From positions 1-64,000 of the forward strand of contig NZ_PJAT01000112.1 in NCBI RefSeq assembly GCF_002836715.1: a stretch of 64,000 nt of DNA, given 5' to 3'. This document shows positions 1 through 8,474 of the stretch, in pieces. The notes below the pieces were generated by a model. The model was not told where the DNA came from. It worked only from the letters and a program-made list of their open reading frames with translations, and did not search any database. Source of the stretch: Psychrobacter sp. 4Dc (lineage in GTDB: Bacteria; Pseudomonadota; Gammaproteobacteria; Pseudomonadales; Moraxellaceae). Numbering within the stretch: the stretch's first letter is position 1; each line of letters begins with the position of its first letter. The translations under genes were made by a program, and so were the position numbers.

Positions 1-67
1 GTCCAGTGCTAGTATTTCAAACTAAACAAGTCAGCCAATGTGGCTTATCCTATTTAGCGAGCTGACC

Positions 68-95
68 ATCATATCATGATTTAATAGTCTGTCAA
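68..95 (-). promoter_or_regulatory. Second tandem sigma-70 promoter P2
   Basis: On the minus strand there is TTGACA (95-90), a 16-bp spacer and TATGAT (73-68), followed by a GC-rich discriminator GGTCAGCTCG. It lies about 120 bp downstream of P1 in the same direction, the spacing and arrangement of bacterial rrn P1/P2 pairs. That it drives an rRNA operon is inference. Confidence 0.65.
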
Positions 96-188
96 CTTCT
101 TTTTTTTAATTTGTTTCAACAAGTTAACTGGGTTATTAATGTGTAATCTACACACTATCTACCTCCAGCTCGTCTTGATGAGGTGCGT

Positions 189-216
189 ATTATAGACGGT
201 TTAACTTTTGTGTCAA
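189..216 (-). promoter_or_regulatory. Consensus sigma-70 promoter P1, rRNA-type
   Basis: On the minus strand there is a perfect -35 box TTGACA (216-211), a 16-bp spacer and a perfect -10 box TATAAT (194-189). A GC-containing discriminator ACGCACC follows, and A/T tracts lie just upstream. Promoters this close to consensus are typical of stable RNA operons. The target gene lies left of the window. Confidence 0.75.
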
Positions 217-439
217 CCTGTTTTATTAATGTTTTTAATCTTATTTTAGTAGATGAATAAATCTGTATTTTTTTCAATGGGTTATCGTTTGATTAATTTC
301 AATAGGTTTAAAGACTGACTATAGATGTGCTATTTACTATAATTCATAACATCAAAGACGTTTAGATTTACTAGATAAATACCTTTTATTATCTTTGAAC
401 TTTATCTTCGATTAGTGCAACCATTTCTCTATTTCCATT

Positions 440-1141
440 TTATAACTTACCCATTTTTTCAAAAAACGCTTTATACGCAGCGACTTTCTTATCCAACGAT
501 AGTGGATAAGCACGTGAGGTTGACGGCAATCTGTATAAGGTTAGATTATTCACATCAGCTTTCTGGTCGTCTGTACTCTGCCATTGATAAGGATAATCCA
601 TACTTTGATTGGTTTTTGGATGCTTTGATTTGGCAATTGGCTCGTCTAATAACCCAAGCAGTACTTCGGTCGCCTTGCCTCCTGTCGTAAACAATGACTT
701 TACCTTCGGCACTTGTGGCAAGATAACATCTAAATCAACAGGTGTGACTACCGTTAGATTTTTATCCGAAGCATTACCCGTCTCACGGATGGCCTGCTTT
801 ACTGTCGGACAAGACGCAATGCCACGTTCAAACATAAAATCTCGAATGCGCTCAGGGTCAAAGCGCTTCTCATCGCCTATTCTAAAGTAGTCAGCATCAT
901 CAAAAAATACTCGACCATATATCCGCCACATATCATTATAAAAATTAGGATAATGAAAGCTCATCGCCCATTTATCAGCAGTCGGTGGAAACGTACCCAT
1001 CATCATGACCGTTGCATTGGGTGGTAAGACAGGCTCAAAAGGATGGGTTTCGAGCTCTGTGGCTTTGTCATTAGACAATTTCGATTCAGTATCAGTGGTT
1101 TTTTGAGTGCTTGGTGTTTTTATAGTCATGATATTCTTCAT
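440..1141 (-). CDS. Uracil-DNA glycosylase superfamily protein
   Basis: A predicted DNA-repair-fold protein of 233 residues. After a poorly conserved N-terminus of about 40 residues comes MMMGTFPP, which fits the first UDG-superfamily motif (GxxP type), then an aromatic stretch with FHYPNFYNDMWR. Near the C-terminus LYRLPSTSRAY fits the second, DNA-minor-groove motif. Members of this fold remove mispaired or damaged bases such as uracil, but the exact subfamily and substrate cannot be told. A second ATG at 1129 has a better-placed GAAG ahead of it and may be the true start (229 aa). The gene stands alone. Confidence 0.6.
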   Translation of the reverse strand: MKNIMTIKTPSTQKTTDTESKLSNDKATELETHPFEPVLPPNATVMMMGTFPPTADKWAMSFHYPNFYNDMWRIYGRVFFDDADYFRIGDEKRFDPERIRDFMFERGIASCPTVKQAIRETGNASDKNLTVVTPVDLDVILPQVPKVKSLFTTGGKATEVLLGLLDEPIAKSKHPKTNQSMDYPYQWQSTDDQKADVNNLTLYRLPSTSRAYPLSLDKKVAAYKAFFEKMGKL

Positions 1142-1487
1142 CAGAAAAGCGGTTTTTTTGGTATCATAGCAAGTCTAAACACTACCTCACTTATAATCAC
1201 GCTATATAGCCAAACTTAGTCGGTTCAATCAGTTGACTTAAATAGCGCGATATCTTTTTACTTGGCCTGAATTGCTTAGGCTTTGATGGCAGCTGTGAAC
1301 GCAAATATTGTCATTGCGATAAATGAGCACTGTCGTAAAGTAGTTAATTAGCTTGATTGTGAAGGATTTAACTTTACTATTTATGAGCTAAAGATATGGT
1401 TAAAGTGCGGTAAGTGTTTGTATCTTTTATACTAATAGCAACCGCAGTAACTGCGCAAGCATCAGACAAGAAACCAAGAGAGTACTT
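1142..1487. other. Intergenic region upstream of upp
   Basis: This gap separates the divergent UDG-like gene and upp, so it must hold promoters for both. A TATACT hexamer near 1426 is a possible -10 box for upp, without a clear -35 partner. No hairpin, riboswitch or small ORF was recognised. Confidence 0.3.
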
Positions 1488-2147
1488 ATGAGTGACTTAA
1501 ACAGCGATTTAAAAATTACGGTAATCGATCATCCACTAGTCCGTCATAAACTCAGCCTTATGCGCGAAAAAGACTGTAGTACTTATAAATTTCGTACATT
1601 GACCAAAGAGCTTGCGCGCTTGATGGCTTATGAAGCAAGCCGTGACTTTGAAATCGAAACTTTCCCAATGGAAGGATGGTGTGGCGAAATCACTGGTGAG
1701 CAAATCATCGGTAAGACGGCGACGATCGTACCGATTTTACGCGCAGGTATTGGCATGCTTGATGGGGTGCTCGATTTGATCCCTACTGCTAAGATTTCTG
1801 TGGTCGGTCTACAACGTGATGAAGAAACGTTGCAGCCAGTCCCTTTCTTTGAAAAATTCGTGAGCCACATGGACAAACGTCCTGCACTTATCATTGATCC
1901 AATGCTAGCCACAGGCGGCTCAATGGTTGCGACCATCGAGATGCTAAAGAAAAATGGCTGTACTAATATTAAAGCATTGGTATTGGTGGCTGCACCTGAA
2001 GGCGTACGCTTGGTAAATGAAGCGCATCCTGACGTGACTATCTACACCGCTGCGCTAGACAGCCATTTGGATGAGCATGGTTACATCATCCCAGGTCTAG
2101 GCGATGCTGGCGATAAGATTTTTGGTAAGCAGTTATCGAATAGATAA
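1488..2147 (+). CDS. upp: Uracil phosphoribosyltransferase
   Basis: Cytosolic pyrimidine-salvage enzyme that converts uracil and PRPP to UMP and pyrophosphate. The 219-residue length is close to the family norm of about 208-210. The PRPP-binding loop is visible as DPMLATGG at residues 137-144, and the family segment [10 protein letters not shown] lies at 81-90. The C-terminal [12 protein letters not shown] is the uracil-binding region of the family. An AGAGAG ribosome-binding site precedes the ATG. A YdfG-like dehydrogenase follows 73 bp downstream on the same strand and may be co-transcribed, but no functional link is known. Confidence 0.97.
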   Translation: MSDLNSDLKITVIDHPLVRHKLSLMREKDCSTYKFRTLTKELARLMAYEASRDFEIETFPMEGWCGEITGEQIIGKTATIVPILRAGIGMLDGVLDLIPTAKISVVGLQRDEETLQPVPFFEKFVSHMDKRPALIIDPMLATGGSMVATIEMLKKNGCTNIKALVLVAAPEGVRLVNEAHPDVTIYTAALDSHLDEHGYIIPGLGDAGDKIFGKQLSNR

Positions 2148-2220
2148 GTCGCATTAGGGTAAATAAAGTCGTCATCAAAATTATAGCAACAGCAGACAGC
2201 ATCAATAATAAGGACAGATC

Positions 2221-2970
2221 ATGAACGTATTGATTACAGGAGCGAGCGCGGGTTTTGGTAAAGCGTTGGCAGAACGTTTGGTTGCTAACGGCCATCGCGT
2301 GATTGGTTGCGCCAGACGCCTTGATAAACTGAATGCATTGGCAGAGACTTTAGGTGAGGCTTTTTTACCCGTGGTTATGGATGTGAGTGATACAGCTTCT
2401 ATTCCGCAAATCATTGCTGACTTGCCTGATGATTTTAAACAAATCGATGTCTTGGTCAATAATGCAGGATTGGCACTGGGTACAGAGCCTGCTCACAAGG
2501 CCAGTCTTGATGACTGGATGCGTATGACTGATACCAATGTTAAAGGCTTGATGGCATTGACCCATGCGGTCTTGCCAGCGATGGTAGCTCGCGATAGCGG
2601 TTATATTATTAATGTTGGTTCGATTGCTGGTAGCTGGCCTTACTTTGGTGGCAACGTTTACGGCGCAACTAAAGCGTTTGTAAAACAGTTCAGCTTAAAC
2701 TTGCGAGCGGATCTGATTGGCACCCAAGTACGCGTGACCAACCTTGAACCTGGCAATGTGGCTGGCACTGAGTTTTCAAACGTGCGCTATCACGGGGACG
2801 ATGACAAAGCTGCCAAGGTGTATGACGGTTTTAAAACCATGACAGGTGAAGATATCGGTGATATTTTGTTATGGCTAATTGAGTCACCTGCTCATATCAA
2901 CGTTAATCGCCTAGAAGTAATGCCAGTCGCCCAGACCTATAATGGGCTAACGATTGCCAAGCAAGATTAA
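2221..2970 (+). CDS. ydfG: SDR-family NADP-dependent dehydrogenase, YdfG-like
   Basis: Classical short-chain dehydrogenase/reductase of 249 residues. The Rossmann cofactor loop TGASAGFG is at 6-13, the structural NNAG at 80-83, and the catalytic tetrad is N106, S134, Y147 and K151 (YGATK). The tail, with NRLEVMPVAQ, matches YdfG, a 3-hydroxy acid / L-allo-threonine dehydrogenase that also reduces malonic semialdehyde. Arginines after the second strand (CARRLDK) suggest NADP(H) preference. AAGGA lies 9 nt before the ATG. Substrate assignment is by family resemblance only. Confidence 0.85.
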   Translation: MNVLITGASAGFGKALAERLVANGHRVIGCARRLDKLNALAETLGEAFLPVVMDVSDTASIPQIIADLPDDFKQIDVLVNNAGLALGTEPAHKASLDDWMRMTDTNVKGLMALTHAVLPAMVARDSGYIINVGSIAGSWPYFGGNVYGATKAFVKQFSLNLRADLIGTQVRVTNLEPGNVAGTEFSNVRYHGDDDKAAKVYDGFKTMTGEDIGDILLWLIESPAHINVNRLEVMPVAQTYNGLTIAKQD

Positions 2971-3039
2971 TATTAACTGGTCGGCTAGTTTTAGTATTAA
3001 TGTCGATTATCAATATAACACTTATCAACACCGAACCTG

Positions 3040-3708
3040 TTAGCGCATCTCATAAGATCGAAGCAATATAGAGTCATCTATATTGCTTTTTTTTATGTCT
3101 TCAATAGCTTGCTCATTGACCAAACGCAAATCCTGAAAGTCCAAAATCAACACTTCGTTACGCAGACGTTCGCTAGTGCGCTTATTATGACGTATCGCAA
3201 ACCCTAATACTTGCTTACCAGTGATAGTTATCTGATTAATAATTAACCTTGAAGTATTCACGGTCAGCTTTTGTGCCAGATTTTGAGCATTTATTATTGC
3301 CGTTGCTGGATTCACCGTAGTGGTTAACGTCTTTGTCTGTCGTACACTTTTGGGCATATCTCCTGCAAAAAACAATATCTGACCTAATGGTAAATATTGC
3401 GTATGCCGTACTAATTCTTGTCGGAACAATGCAGGCATATCTGTGTTAAAACTGTCTTCTGTCTGCTGATAAAACGCGGTGAAGTTACGATGTAAATAAC
3501 GCCCGAACACCGTAGTATTAATCCATTCCTGATAAACATCGTCTGCTAATAACTGCTTGGTAAAAGCACTGGCATCAATTGTGATATCCCTACTCAAAGT
3601 AGCAGATAACAGCGACAGTAAAAGCGCTTGCGGACTGGTAAATGTCTGCTGCTGCCATACTTGTGGATATAGGCTACTATCGAGTAATGGCAATGTTGAT
3701 CTACTCAT
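3040..3708 (-). CDS. Unrecognised protein with possible ART-like C-terminus
   Basis: A 222-residue protein with no confident family. The first 100 residues look helical and have no signal peptide or membrane segment. The second half carries three elements in the order expected for an ADP-ribosyltransferase fold: ILFFAGD at 111-117 (where ARTs have a Y/F-R-G motif), LTTTVNPATA at 128-137 (like the STS/STT motif) and ERLRNEVLIL at 180-189 (like the E-x-E-V-L segment). The usual NAD-binding Arg is missing and only one Glu of the ExE pair is aligned (E185), so activity is doubtful. It is convergent with ydfG and is monocistronic. Confidence 0.5.
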   Translation of the reverse strand: MSRSTLPLLDSSLYPQVWQQQTFTSPQALLLSLLSATLSRDITIDASAFTKQLLADDVYQEWINTTVFGRYLHRNFTAFYQQTEDSFNTDMPALFRQELVRHTQYLPLGQILFFAGDMPKSVRQTKTLTTTVNPATAIINAQNLAQKLTVNTSRLIINQITITGKQVLGFAIRHNKRTSERLRNEVLILDFQDLRLVNEQAIEDIKKSNIDDSILLRSYEMR

Positions 3709-3931
3709 GCACTTGTATCCTCAACAATCATTTTCAGCCCCTATATAGCACTGGTATAGTATCACTGTTGACTTTTACCCTTAGCCAAATTCCATGCTAT
3801 GGTCAGGCGACAGCTTTAATATAGCAGTCTTTTATTCGCGGTATAACTATTTTGTAGTGGTATATTCTACCGCTATACTTTCTTAACTAAATTGACCGAG
3901 ACAGCTTGAAGAATCAAAGAGATATCACTCT

Positions 3932-4900
3932 ATGAAAAAAGATCTCATACCGTTTCCTACTCCCTACCAGCTAAAGACCATTACTGTCCAAACAGCTGAT
4001 GGAACACTGCTGCCCGTCTCTGTCATTGGCAAAGGTAAACCTGTCCTATTAATGCACGCTTTTGGTATGGATGCGAGGCAATTTTTGCCATTTATTTTAC
4101 CGCTCATTCAGCACTACTGCTTTTACTTGCCTCATTTTAGAGGGTTTGGTTTGGCCAGTAACCTAACGCTGCCAACGTTTGATTTTATCGAGCAATATGC
4201 ACAAGATACCCAAGATGTATTTGAATACGTGAGCAAAGAAACTGGCTTTGAGGCTTTTCCTGTTGCCGCGATATCGATGGGAGCATTGGTCATGTGGGCG
4301 TATTTTCAGCGCTTTGGTACTCAGCGCGTCAGTCACTATCTGAACATTGATCAAGCACCGATTATTCATAATCAGCCAGACTGGCAAGGTGGCGGTGTAT
4401 TCGGCACACGACAAACCGAATTGTTTGCGCAATTTACACAGTTAATTACCGACACTGCTCCTTATTTACAAGCCGAGCAAATGGTTGACTTCCGTCACCT
4501 GCCCTATCGATTAAAAGTGAATTTGTTAGACATGGAACGCTCTTTTTCTCTACTCTCTGTCAGTAGTAAACCTTCGCAATTATTGGTAAAAGCCCTCAGT
4601 TATCGGGCACCACACAAAATCTCACTAATGCAGCACGCGACATGGCAACACAAACTGCGCTGCCTATCTGCGTATGTTGCACTGCCCTACGATTACCGCG
4701 AGGTTTTGCCAACAGTCAATATTCCGACTACCTTACTGATTGGTGCGCGCTCGCAGTTATATAATGCAGAGTGGCAACAGCGTTTGACGACTCTGCTGCC
4801 CAATGCGCACAGTATTATTTTGCCAACATCAGGCCATGCCGTGCCGATGGATGCACCAGTTAGTTTTTATCAAGTCTTGAAAGAGTTTCTGAACGCTTAA
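3932..4900 (+). CDS. Alpha/beta hydrolase
   Basis: An alpha/beta-hydrolase-fold protein of 322 residues. The oxyanion region is VLLMHAFGMDA (38-48), the nucleophile elbow is AAISMGA with S115, and the catalytic His is in SGHAVPMDAP (H302). The position where the acid usually sits (IGARSQLYN) has no Asp, so the third triad member is unclear or placed elsewhere. The N-terminus has no signal peptide. Related proteins are esterases, lipases or lactonases, and the substrate cannot be inferred. An intrinsic terminator follows. Confidence 0.75.
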   Translation: MKKDLIPFPTPYQLKTITVQTADGTLLPVSVIGKGKPVLLMHAFGMDARQFLPFILPLIQHYCFYLPHFRGFGLASNLTLPTFDFIEQYAQDTQDVFEYVSKETGFEAFPVAAISMGALVMWAYFQRFGTQRVSHYLNIDQAPIIHNQPDWQGGGVFGTRQTELFAQFTQLITDTAPYLQAEQMVDFRHLPYRLKVNLLDMERSFSLLSVSSKPSQLLVKALSYRAPHKISLMQHATWQHKLRCLSAYVALPYDYREVLPTVNIPTTLLIGARSQLYNAEWQQRLTTLLPNAHSIILPTSGHAVPMDAPVSFYQVLKEFLNA

Positions 4901-4924
4901 TTATGGGTTTTTAATAATGTACAA

Positions 4925-4955
4925 AAAAAACGACCTCAACGGGTCGTTGTTTTGT
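4925..4955. terminator. Intrinsic terminator, probably bidirectional
   Basis: A 7-bp stem AACGACC / GGTCGTT (4929-4935 and 4942-4948) with a 6-nt loop is flanked by an A run on the left and a T-rich tract on the right. It separates the hydrolase gene from the convergent DUF1653 gene. Confidence 0.75.
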
Positions 4956-4988
4956 GCGCTAAATTCAATCTAAATTATTGGCTAAGTA

Positions 4989-5207
4989 TTAATCATTTAA
5001 TGGTTTAATCAATTCAAATCGTGGAATTTCCTTACCATCAACCGTAACTGTTTCAGCGAACATAGCAAGCGGACGAACCCACACGCCATACTCACCATAT
5101 AAGCAACGATACACCACTAGCGATTCCTCAGTTTCTGAATGCTGCGCCGTATGCAATACTTGATAAAGACTGCCTTTATAGTGGCGGTAAATGCCTTGGG
5201 TTATCAT
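4989..5207 (-). CDS. DUF1653 domain protein
   Basis: A 72-residue protein that is entirely one DUF1653 domain. Visible family features are the start (GIYRHYKGSLYQV), HSETEESLVVYR in the middle, GVWVRPLAMF, and the closing PRFELI. The family is small, cytosolic and of unknown biochemical role. It sits 6 bp after the broken DUF4411 gene on the same strand, but DUF1653 genes are usually independent of toxin-antitoxin loci, so the link is probably positional only. Confidence 0.85.
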   Translation of the reverse strand: MITQGIYRHYKGSLYQVLHTAQHSETEESLVVYRCLYGEYGVWVRPLAMFAETVTVDGKEIPRFELIKPLND

Positions 5208-5213
5208 AACAAA

Positions 5214-5893
5214 TTAAAATCTCATGCCTAAGTGAGTGAATACATCTAACCAATTGCTACAAGGAATATGTTTATAACGACAGACATCAGGAATTTTTAA
5301 TTGAGTATTTTTTCTTAATACTGGGTTAGTAATATCTGTATTAAAGCCTTGTTCGCTAGTAATAACTTTCGCATTCTTAATAGATGCTACTGAGATGTTT
5401 GATAAGTCTTCATCTAAATTATCCAGAAATGTTCCTTGCTTTTTGGCAATGAAAGGCACATTACTAGCTAAATCTCCTTTTAAGCTGATTAGCGCCTGAG
5501 CATAATCACTGTTTCTTATTACATCTACTTTAAGACGCCTCATGAAATCATCATATTTGTTTCTAGAATAGTCGAACTGAGCAAGCTTCCTTTCAACTTC
5601 TTTATTAATATGCTCAGATTGAATAAAACGTACTTGCCCTGCAATAACAGCAGACTCTAATCCATCCCACAAACCTGTAAAAGAATCGGTGGTGTGTCAA
5701 AAAGTATGCTGATCAAAATTTGAACAATTTTTGAAGCTTTAAAAGCCATATATAATCAGAGAACTTAGCATAGACTTCTTATTGACTTTTAGCGCCAGCA
5801 TACTTTTTAGAACACCACCAAAGAATCATTAGGGTAATAACGATAGCATATATCTAATAACGCATTGGTATCCACACAACATATTAATGTCAT
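5214..5893 (-). pseudogene. DUF4411 PIN-like gene, disrupted by a miniature element
   Basis: The reading frame starts at an ATG (5893-5891) that overlaps the stop of the upstream ImmA-type gene by one base (TAATG). It encodes CCVDTNALLDICYRYYPNDS, the hallmark start of DUF4411 (PIN-like, first acidic residue D8), then meets an inserted 132-bp element that adds LVVF and a stop after 28 codons. Beyond the element the same frame resumes as FTGLWDGLESA and runs to 5214. Removing the element and one copy of the 8-bp duplication restores an intact protein of about 179 residues. DUF4411 genes are known partners of Xre/ImmA-type genes in putative toxin-antitoxin pairs. The 3' part (5214-5672) is open from a TTG and could only be made as a fragment lacking the active-site start. 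Confidence 0.8.
5688..5819. mobile_element. 132-bp miniature inverted-repeat element (MITE)
   Basis: The terminal inverted repeats are 24 bp with 21 matches: the left end (5688-5711) begins GGTGGTGTG and ends AAAAAGTATGCTG, and the right end (5796-5819) is its inverted counterpart. The element is flanked by an 8-bp direct repeat AAAGAATC (5680-5687 and 5820-5827), a target-site duplication. It has no coding capacity, so it must be moved by a transposase elsewhere. Ends starting GGTG with 8-9 bp duplications recall IS1-type elements, but the parent family is not established. Confidence 0.85.
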
Positions 5894-7023
5894 TAGGTAA
5901 AGGCCTTCTTCTCTAGATGGTCTAAATCACTCATTTTTTCAATACCTAGAATTCTCATGGCACTACCTAAACTTAGTGCATCCTCCCAAACAGCTGAAAA
6001 AACTTGCTGAATATAAATCTTACCAAAGTGATTATAGGTAGTATGTTTTTTATAACTAGCTCTAAAACCACTATCTCTTTCATCTATTTCTTTCTGTTTA
6101 TTAGCAAAATATGTATTTAAATCGCTTTGTGAGATTTTGCCTACTTGCTTTAACTGTATAGCAATCGCATCATAACTGACTTTAATATCTTTTCGAATAT
6201 GTTCAATATTTTCGATTAATTGCTTTTTTTCATCATAGATTTTATTTATCACTGAAGTAGGTACTAATACATGGCCTGCTACTTCATTACAATAACTTTC
6301 AGTTTTATTGTCAGCTTCTAAAATATAGCCATCTAAAGCACTTTGTCTTAGACCTAAATGTACTAGTTCATGAATTAAAGTAAAGAGCTTTCTCGATGGA
6401 GTTTGACCAGATGTAATAATAACTATAATAGGTAAGACATCATAAAAAAGAGACAAACCTTCTGAACCGATGCTAAGTCTAGACTTTTCTAGAACTAGAA
6501 CATCTTTTTTTTCTAATAATAAGCGCCATGACTTATAGTAGTCACTCCCTTCAACAGTCAAACGAGCGTTATCCACATCTAGAAAATCTCGAATACGTTG
6601 AGCATCTTCCTGTGCATTATTCCCTGATAAGCTTAACTGGAAATTTCCAAGGGTTTCTTCAATAGCATCGTATACATGTAATAAGTTTTCTCTATCTTTA
6701 TAAACTTCACTAATCAGTTTATTTAGCTCATATAGATCCTCATCATTCGAATTTTTATCTGAGTAGTTCCTATGGTCAATATACTCTGGAATATTTCTAT
6801 TATAAACCTTGTCCATTGTAAGATAATGGGTAGGTATAACGAGAGTTTTGGCGATACTCTCTAATTGTTTCACAGTGAAAACTTCGGATTCGACTTCACC
6901 CATGAGAGCTTTCTTCAGATTAGTATTCGATTTTTTGGCAAGCAAGTCTACAGATAGCGACATCTGTTTTCGATAATGATTTAAAGCTTTAGGAGAGTGT
7001 GTCACTAGCTGACGGCTTGCCAT
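5893..7023 (-). CDS. HTH (Xre)-ImmA/IrrE metallopeptidase-type protein
   Basis: A 376-residue protein with an N-terminal Xre-like helix-turn-helix region (about 12-70, with SVDLLAKKSNTNLKKALMG) and a COG2856 ImmA/IrrE zinc-peptidase domain. The zinc motif HELVH is at 218-222, with a downstream acidic ligand candidate in TESYCNEVAGH. Such proteins bind DNA and may cleave a repressor. When paired with DUF4411 they are proposed antitoxins or regulators. It overlaps the DUF4411 start by one base, so the pair was translationally coupled. A perfect 12-bp palindrome lies just upstream. The partner is now broken, so this half may be an orphan. The codon usage is more AT-rich than that of tyrS next door. 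Confidence 0.85.
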   Translation of the reverse strand: MASRQLVTHSPKALNHYRKQMSLSVDLLAKKSNTNLKKALMGEVESEVFTVKQLESIAKTLVIPTHYLTMDKVYNRNIPEYIDHRNYSDKNSNDEDLYELNKLISEVYKDRENLLHVYDAIEETLGNFQLSLSGNNAQEDAQRIRDFLDVDNARLTVEGSDYYKSWRLLLEKKDVLVLEKSRLSIGSEGLSLFYDVLPIIVIITSGQTPSRKLFTLIHELVHLGLRQSALDGYILEADNKTESYCNEVAGHVLVPTSVINKIYDEKKQLIENIEHIRKDIKVSYDAIAIQLKQVGKISQSDLNTYFANKQKEIDERDSGFRASYKKHTTYNHFGKIYIQQVFSAVWEDALSLGSAMRILGIEKMSDLDHLEKKAFT

Positions 7024-7053
7024 ATATGTCTAAAATTCCTAATTAAATGAAAG

Positions 7054-7081
7054 TGAAGATATAATGAATATTATATCTTCA
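7054..7081. promoter_or_regulatory. Perfect 12-bp palindrome, probable operator
   Basis: The arms TGAAGATATAAT (7054-7065) and ATTATATCTTCA (7070-7081) are exact inverted repeats around GAAT. The palindrome lies 30 bp upstream of the HTH-ImmA start, and each arm contains a TATAAT-like hexamer, so it overlaps the expected -10 region. There is no T-run on the tyrS-downstream side, which argues against a terminator. Autoregulation by the HTH protein is inference. Confidence 0.55.
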
Positions 7082-7116
7082 TTTATAGTTCAAGTTTGTA
7101 AATGTGTTACTTTAAT

Positions 7117-8331
7117 TTAACTTACAGTCACTTTCGCATAAGCTTTTTTGCCTGCTTGAATCACGACCGTTTGACCTGAGGTTAAGCTAAACCCTGCATT
7201 AACCTCTTCGCCATCGACTTTGACTGCATTACGTTTAATCATATCTTTTGCCGCTGCACTATTTTTAGTTAAACCTGCTTGGTTTAATATCTGTGTGATA
7301 AACAAGGCCTCTTGACCATCTTCAAGCGTCAATTTTACTTCTGGCAAATCAACTGGTAGCTCACCATCTGCTAAGACGTTACCGGCAGATTTGTGCGCAT
7401 TAGCAGCGGCAGCGGCATCATGGAAACGCTCAATCAATTCTTCGGCTAAGATACGTTTGATTTCTTGTGGGTTACGACCTTCTTTCATCTCCGCCAATAA
7501 ACCTTCGACTTCTTCCATTGGTTTAAAGCTTAAAAATTCAAAATAGCGATGAATCAGGGTGTCTGGCATTGATAGGATTTTTTGGTACATGGTACCTGGC
7601 GCATCATAGATAGCCACATAGTTATTCAACGACTTAGACATTTTATTAACGCCGTCTAACCCTTCCAAAATCGGCACTGTGATACACACTTGCTGCTCTT
7701 GACCATAACGGCCTTGCAACGTGCGACCCATTAATAAGTTAAAGGTTTGATCGGTACCACCAAGCTCAACATCGGCTTTTAGGGCGATAGAGTCGTAGCC
7801 TTGTACTAGCGGGTAGAGAAACTCATGAATAGAGATGGGCGTTTGTGATGCATAGCGTTTTGAGAAATCATCACGCTCTAGCATACGCGAGACGGTTTGC
7901 TGACTGGCCAGCTGAATCATGTCAGCGGCGCTCATGTCATTGAACCACTCAGAGTTAAAGACTACGCGAGTTTTTTCTTTGTCCAAGATTTTGAATACTT
8001 GCTCAGCATAAGTCGTGGCATTGGCTTTGATTTGCTCATCGGTCAATGGTGGACGTGTGCTGTTTTTGCCAGAAGGATCACCAATCTTGGCGGTATAATC
8101 GCCGATTAGAAAATAAATCTCATGACCCAAATCTTGAAAATGCTTAAGCTTATTGATCAATACCGTGTGACCCAAATGCAGATCTGGTGCGGTAGGATCA
8201 AAGCCAGCCTTGATACGTAGTGGACGATTGAGCTTTAGCTTAGCCACTAAGTCGTCTTCAGATAATATCTCTTGCGTACCGCGCTGAATAAGGGCTAGTT
8301 GTTCTTCTAGGGTGTAAGTTTGATTGGTCAT
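7117..8331 (-). CDS. tyrS: Tyrosyl-tRNA synthetase
   Basis: Cytosolic class I aminoacyl-tRNA synthetase that charges tRNA-Tyr. The ATP-binding signature is HLGH at 52-55 and the second signature is KMSKS at 230-234. The tyrosine pocket includes GGTDQ near 191-195. A C-terminal S4 RNA-binding domain covers about 340-404 ([22 protein letters not shown]). At 404 residues with HLGH/KMSKS it belongs to the TyrRS subgroup common in many proteobacteria, not the E. coli-type of about 424 residues. It is divergent from anmK, with a 143-bp shared promoter region. Confidence 0.97.
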   Translation of the reverse strand: MTNQTYTLEEQLALIQRGTQEILSEDDLVAKLKLNRPLRIKAGFDPTAPDLHLGHTVLINKLKHFQDLGHEIYFLIGDYTAKIGDPSGKNSTRPPLTDEQIKANATTYAEQVFKILDKEKTRVVFNSEWFNDMSAADMIQLASQQTVSRMLERDDFSKRYASQTPISIHEFLYPLVQGYDSIALKADVELGGTDQTFNLLMGRTLQGRYGQEQQVCITVPILEGLDGVNKMSKSLNNYVAIYDAPGTMYQKILSMPDTLIHRYFEFLSFKPMEEVEGLLAEMKEGRNPQEIKRILAEELIERFHDAAAAANAHKSAGNVLADGELPVDLPEVKLTLEDGQEALFITQILNQAGLTKNSAAAKDMIKRNAVKVDGEEVNAGFSLTSGQTVVIQAGKKAYAKVTVS

Positions 8332-8474
8332 GATGCTCTCTATATATCACTTTAATTGGGATTTTTATGAATGACGGTTACTGGCTCAACACCTTAGGAA
8401 GTTTAGAACCTCAAAAGGTCAGAAAAAATGCTAGAATTTGACGGATATACTAGCGTTTTTTAAGGTAAATTGCC

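Larger units (their letters stand above)
1..439. other. Gene-free left edge with outward-facing promoters
   Basis: No convincing coding sequence lies here. The stretch is AT-rich and contains two strong leftward sigma-70 promoters (listed separately). Read on the minus strand, the DNA upstream of the first promoter (about 217-270) is full of A and T runs resembling an UP element. The DNA after the second promoter looks like an untranslated leader leaving the window. Confidence 0.6.

Noticed and set aside
415-890. Two plus-strand frames of about 90 codons
   Set aside because: Both are antisense to the UDG-like gene, with no family resemblance.
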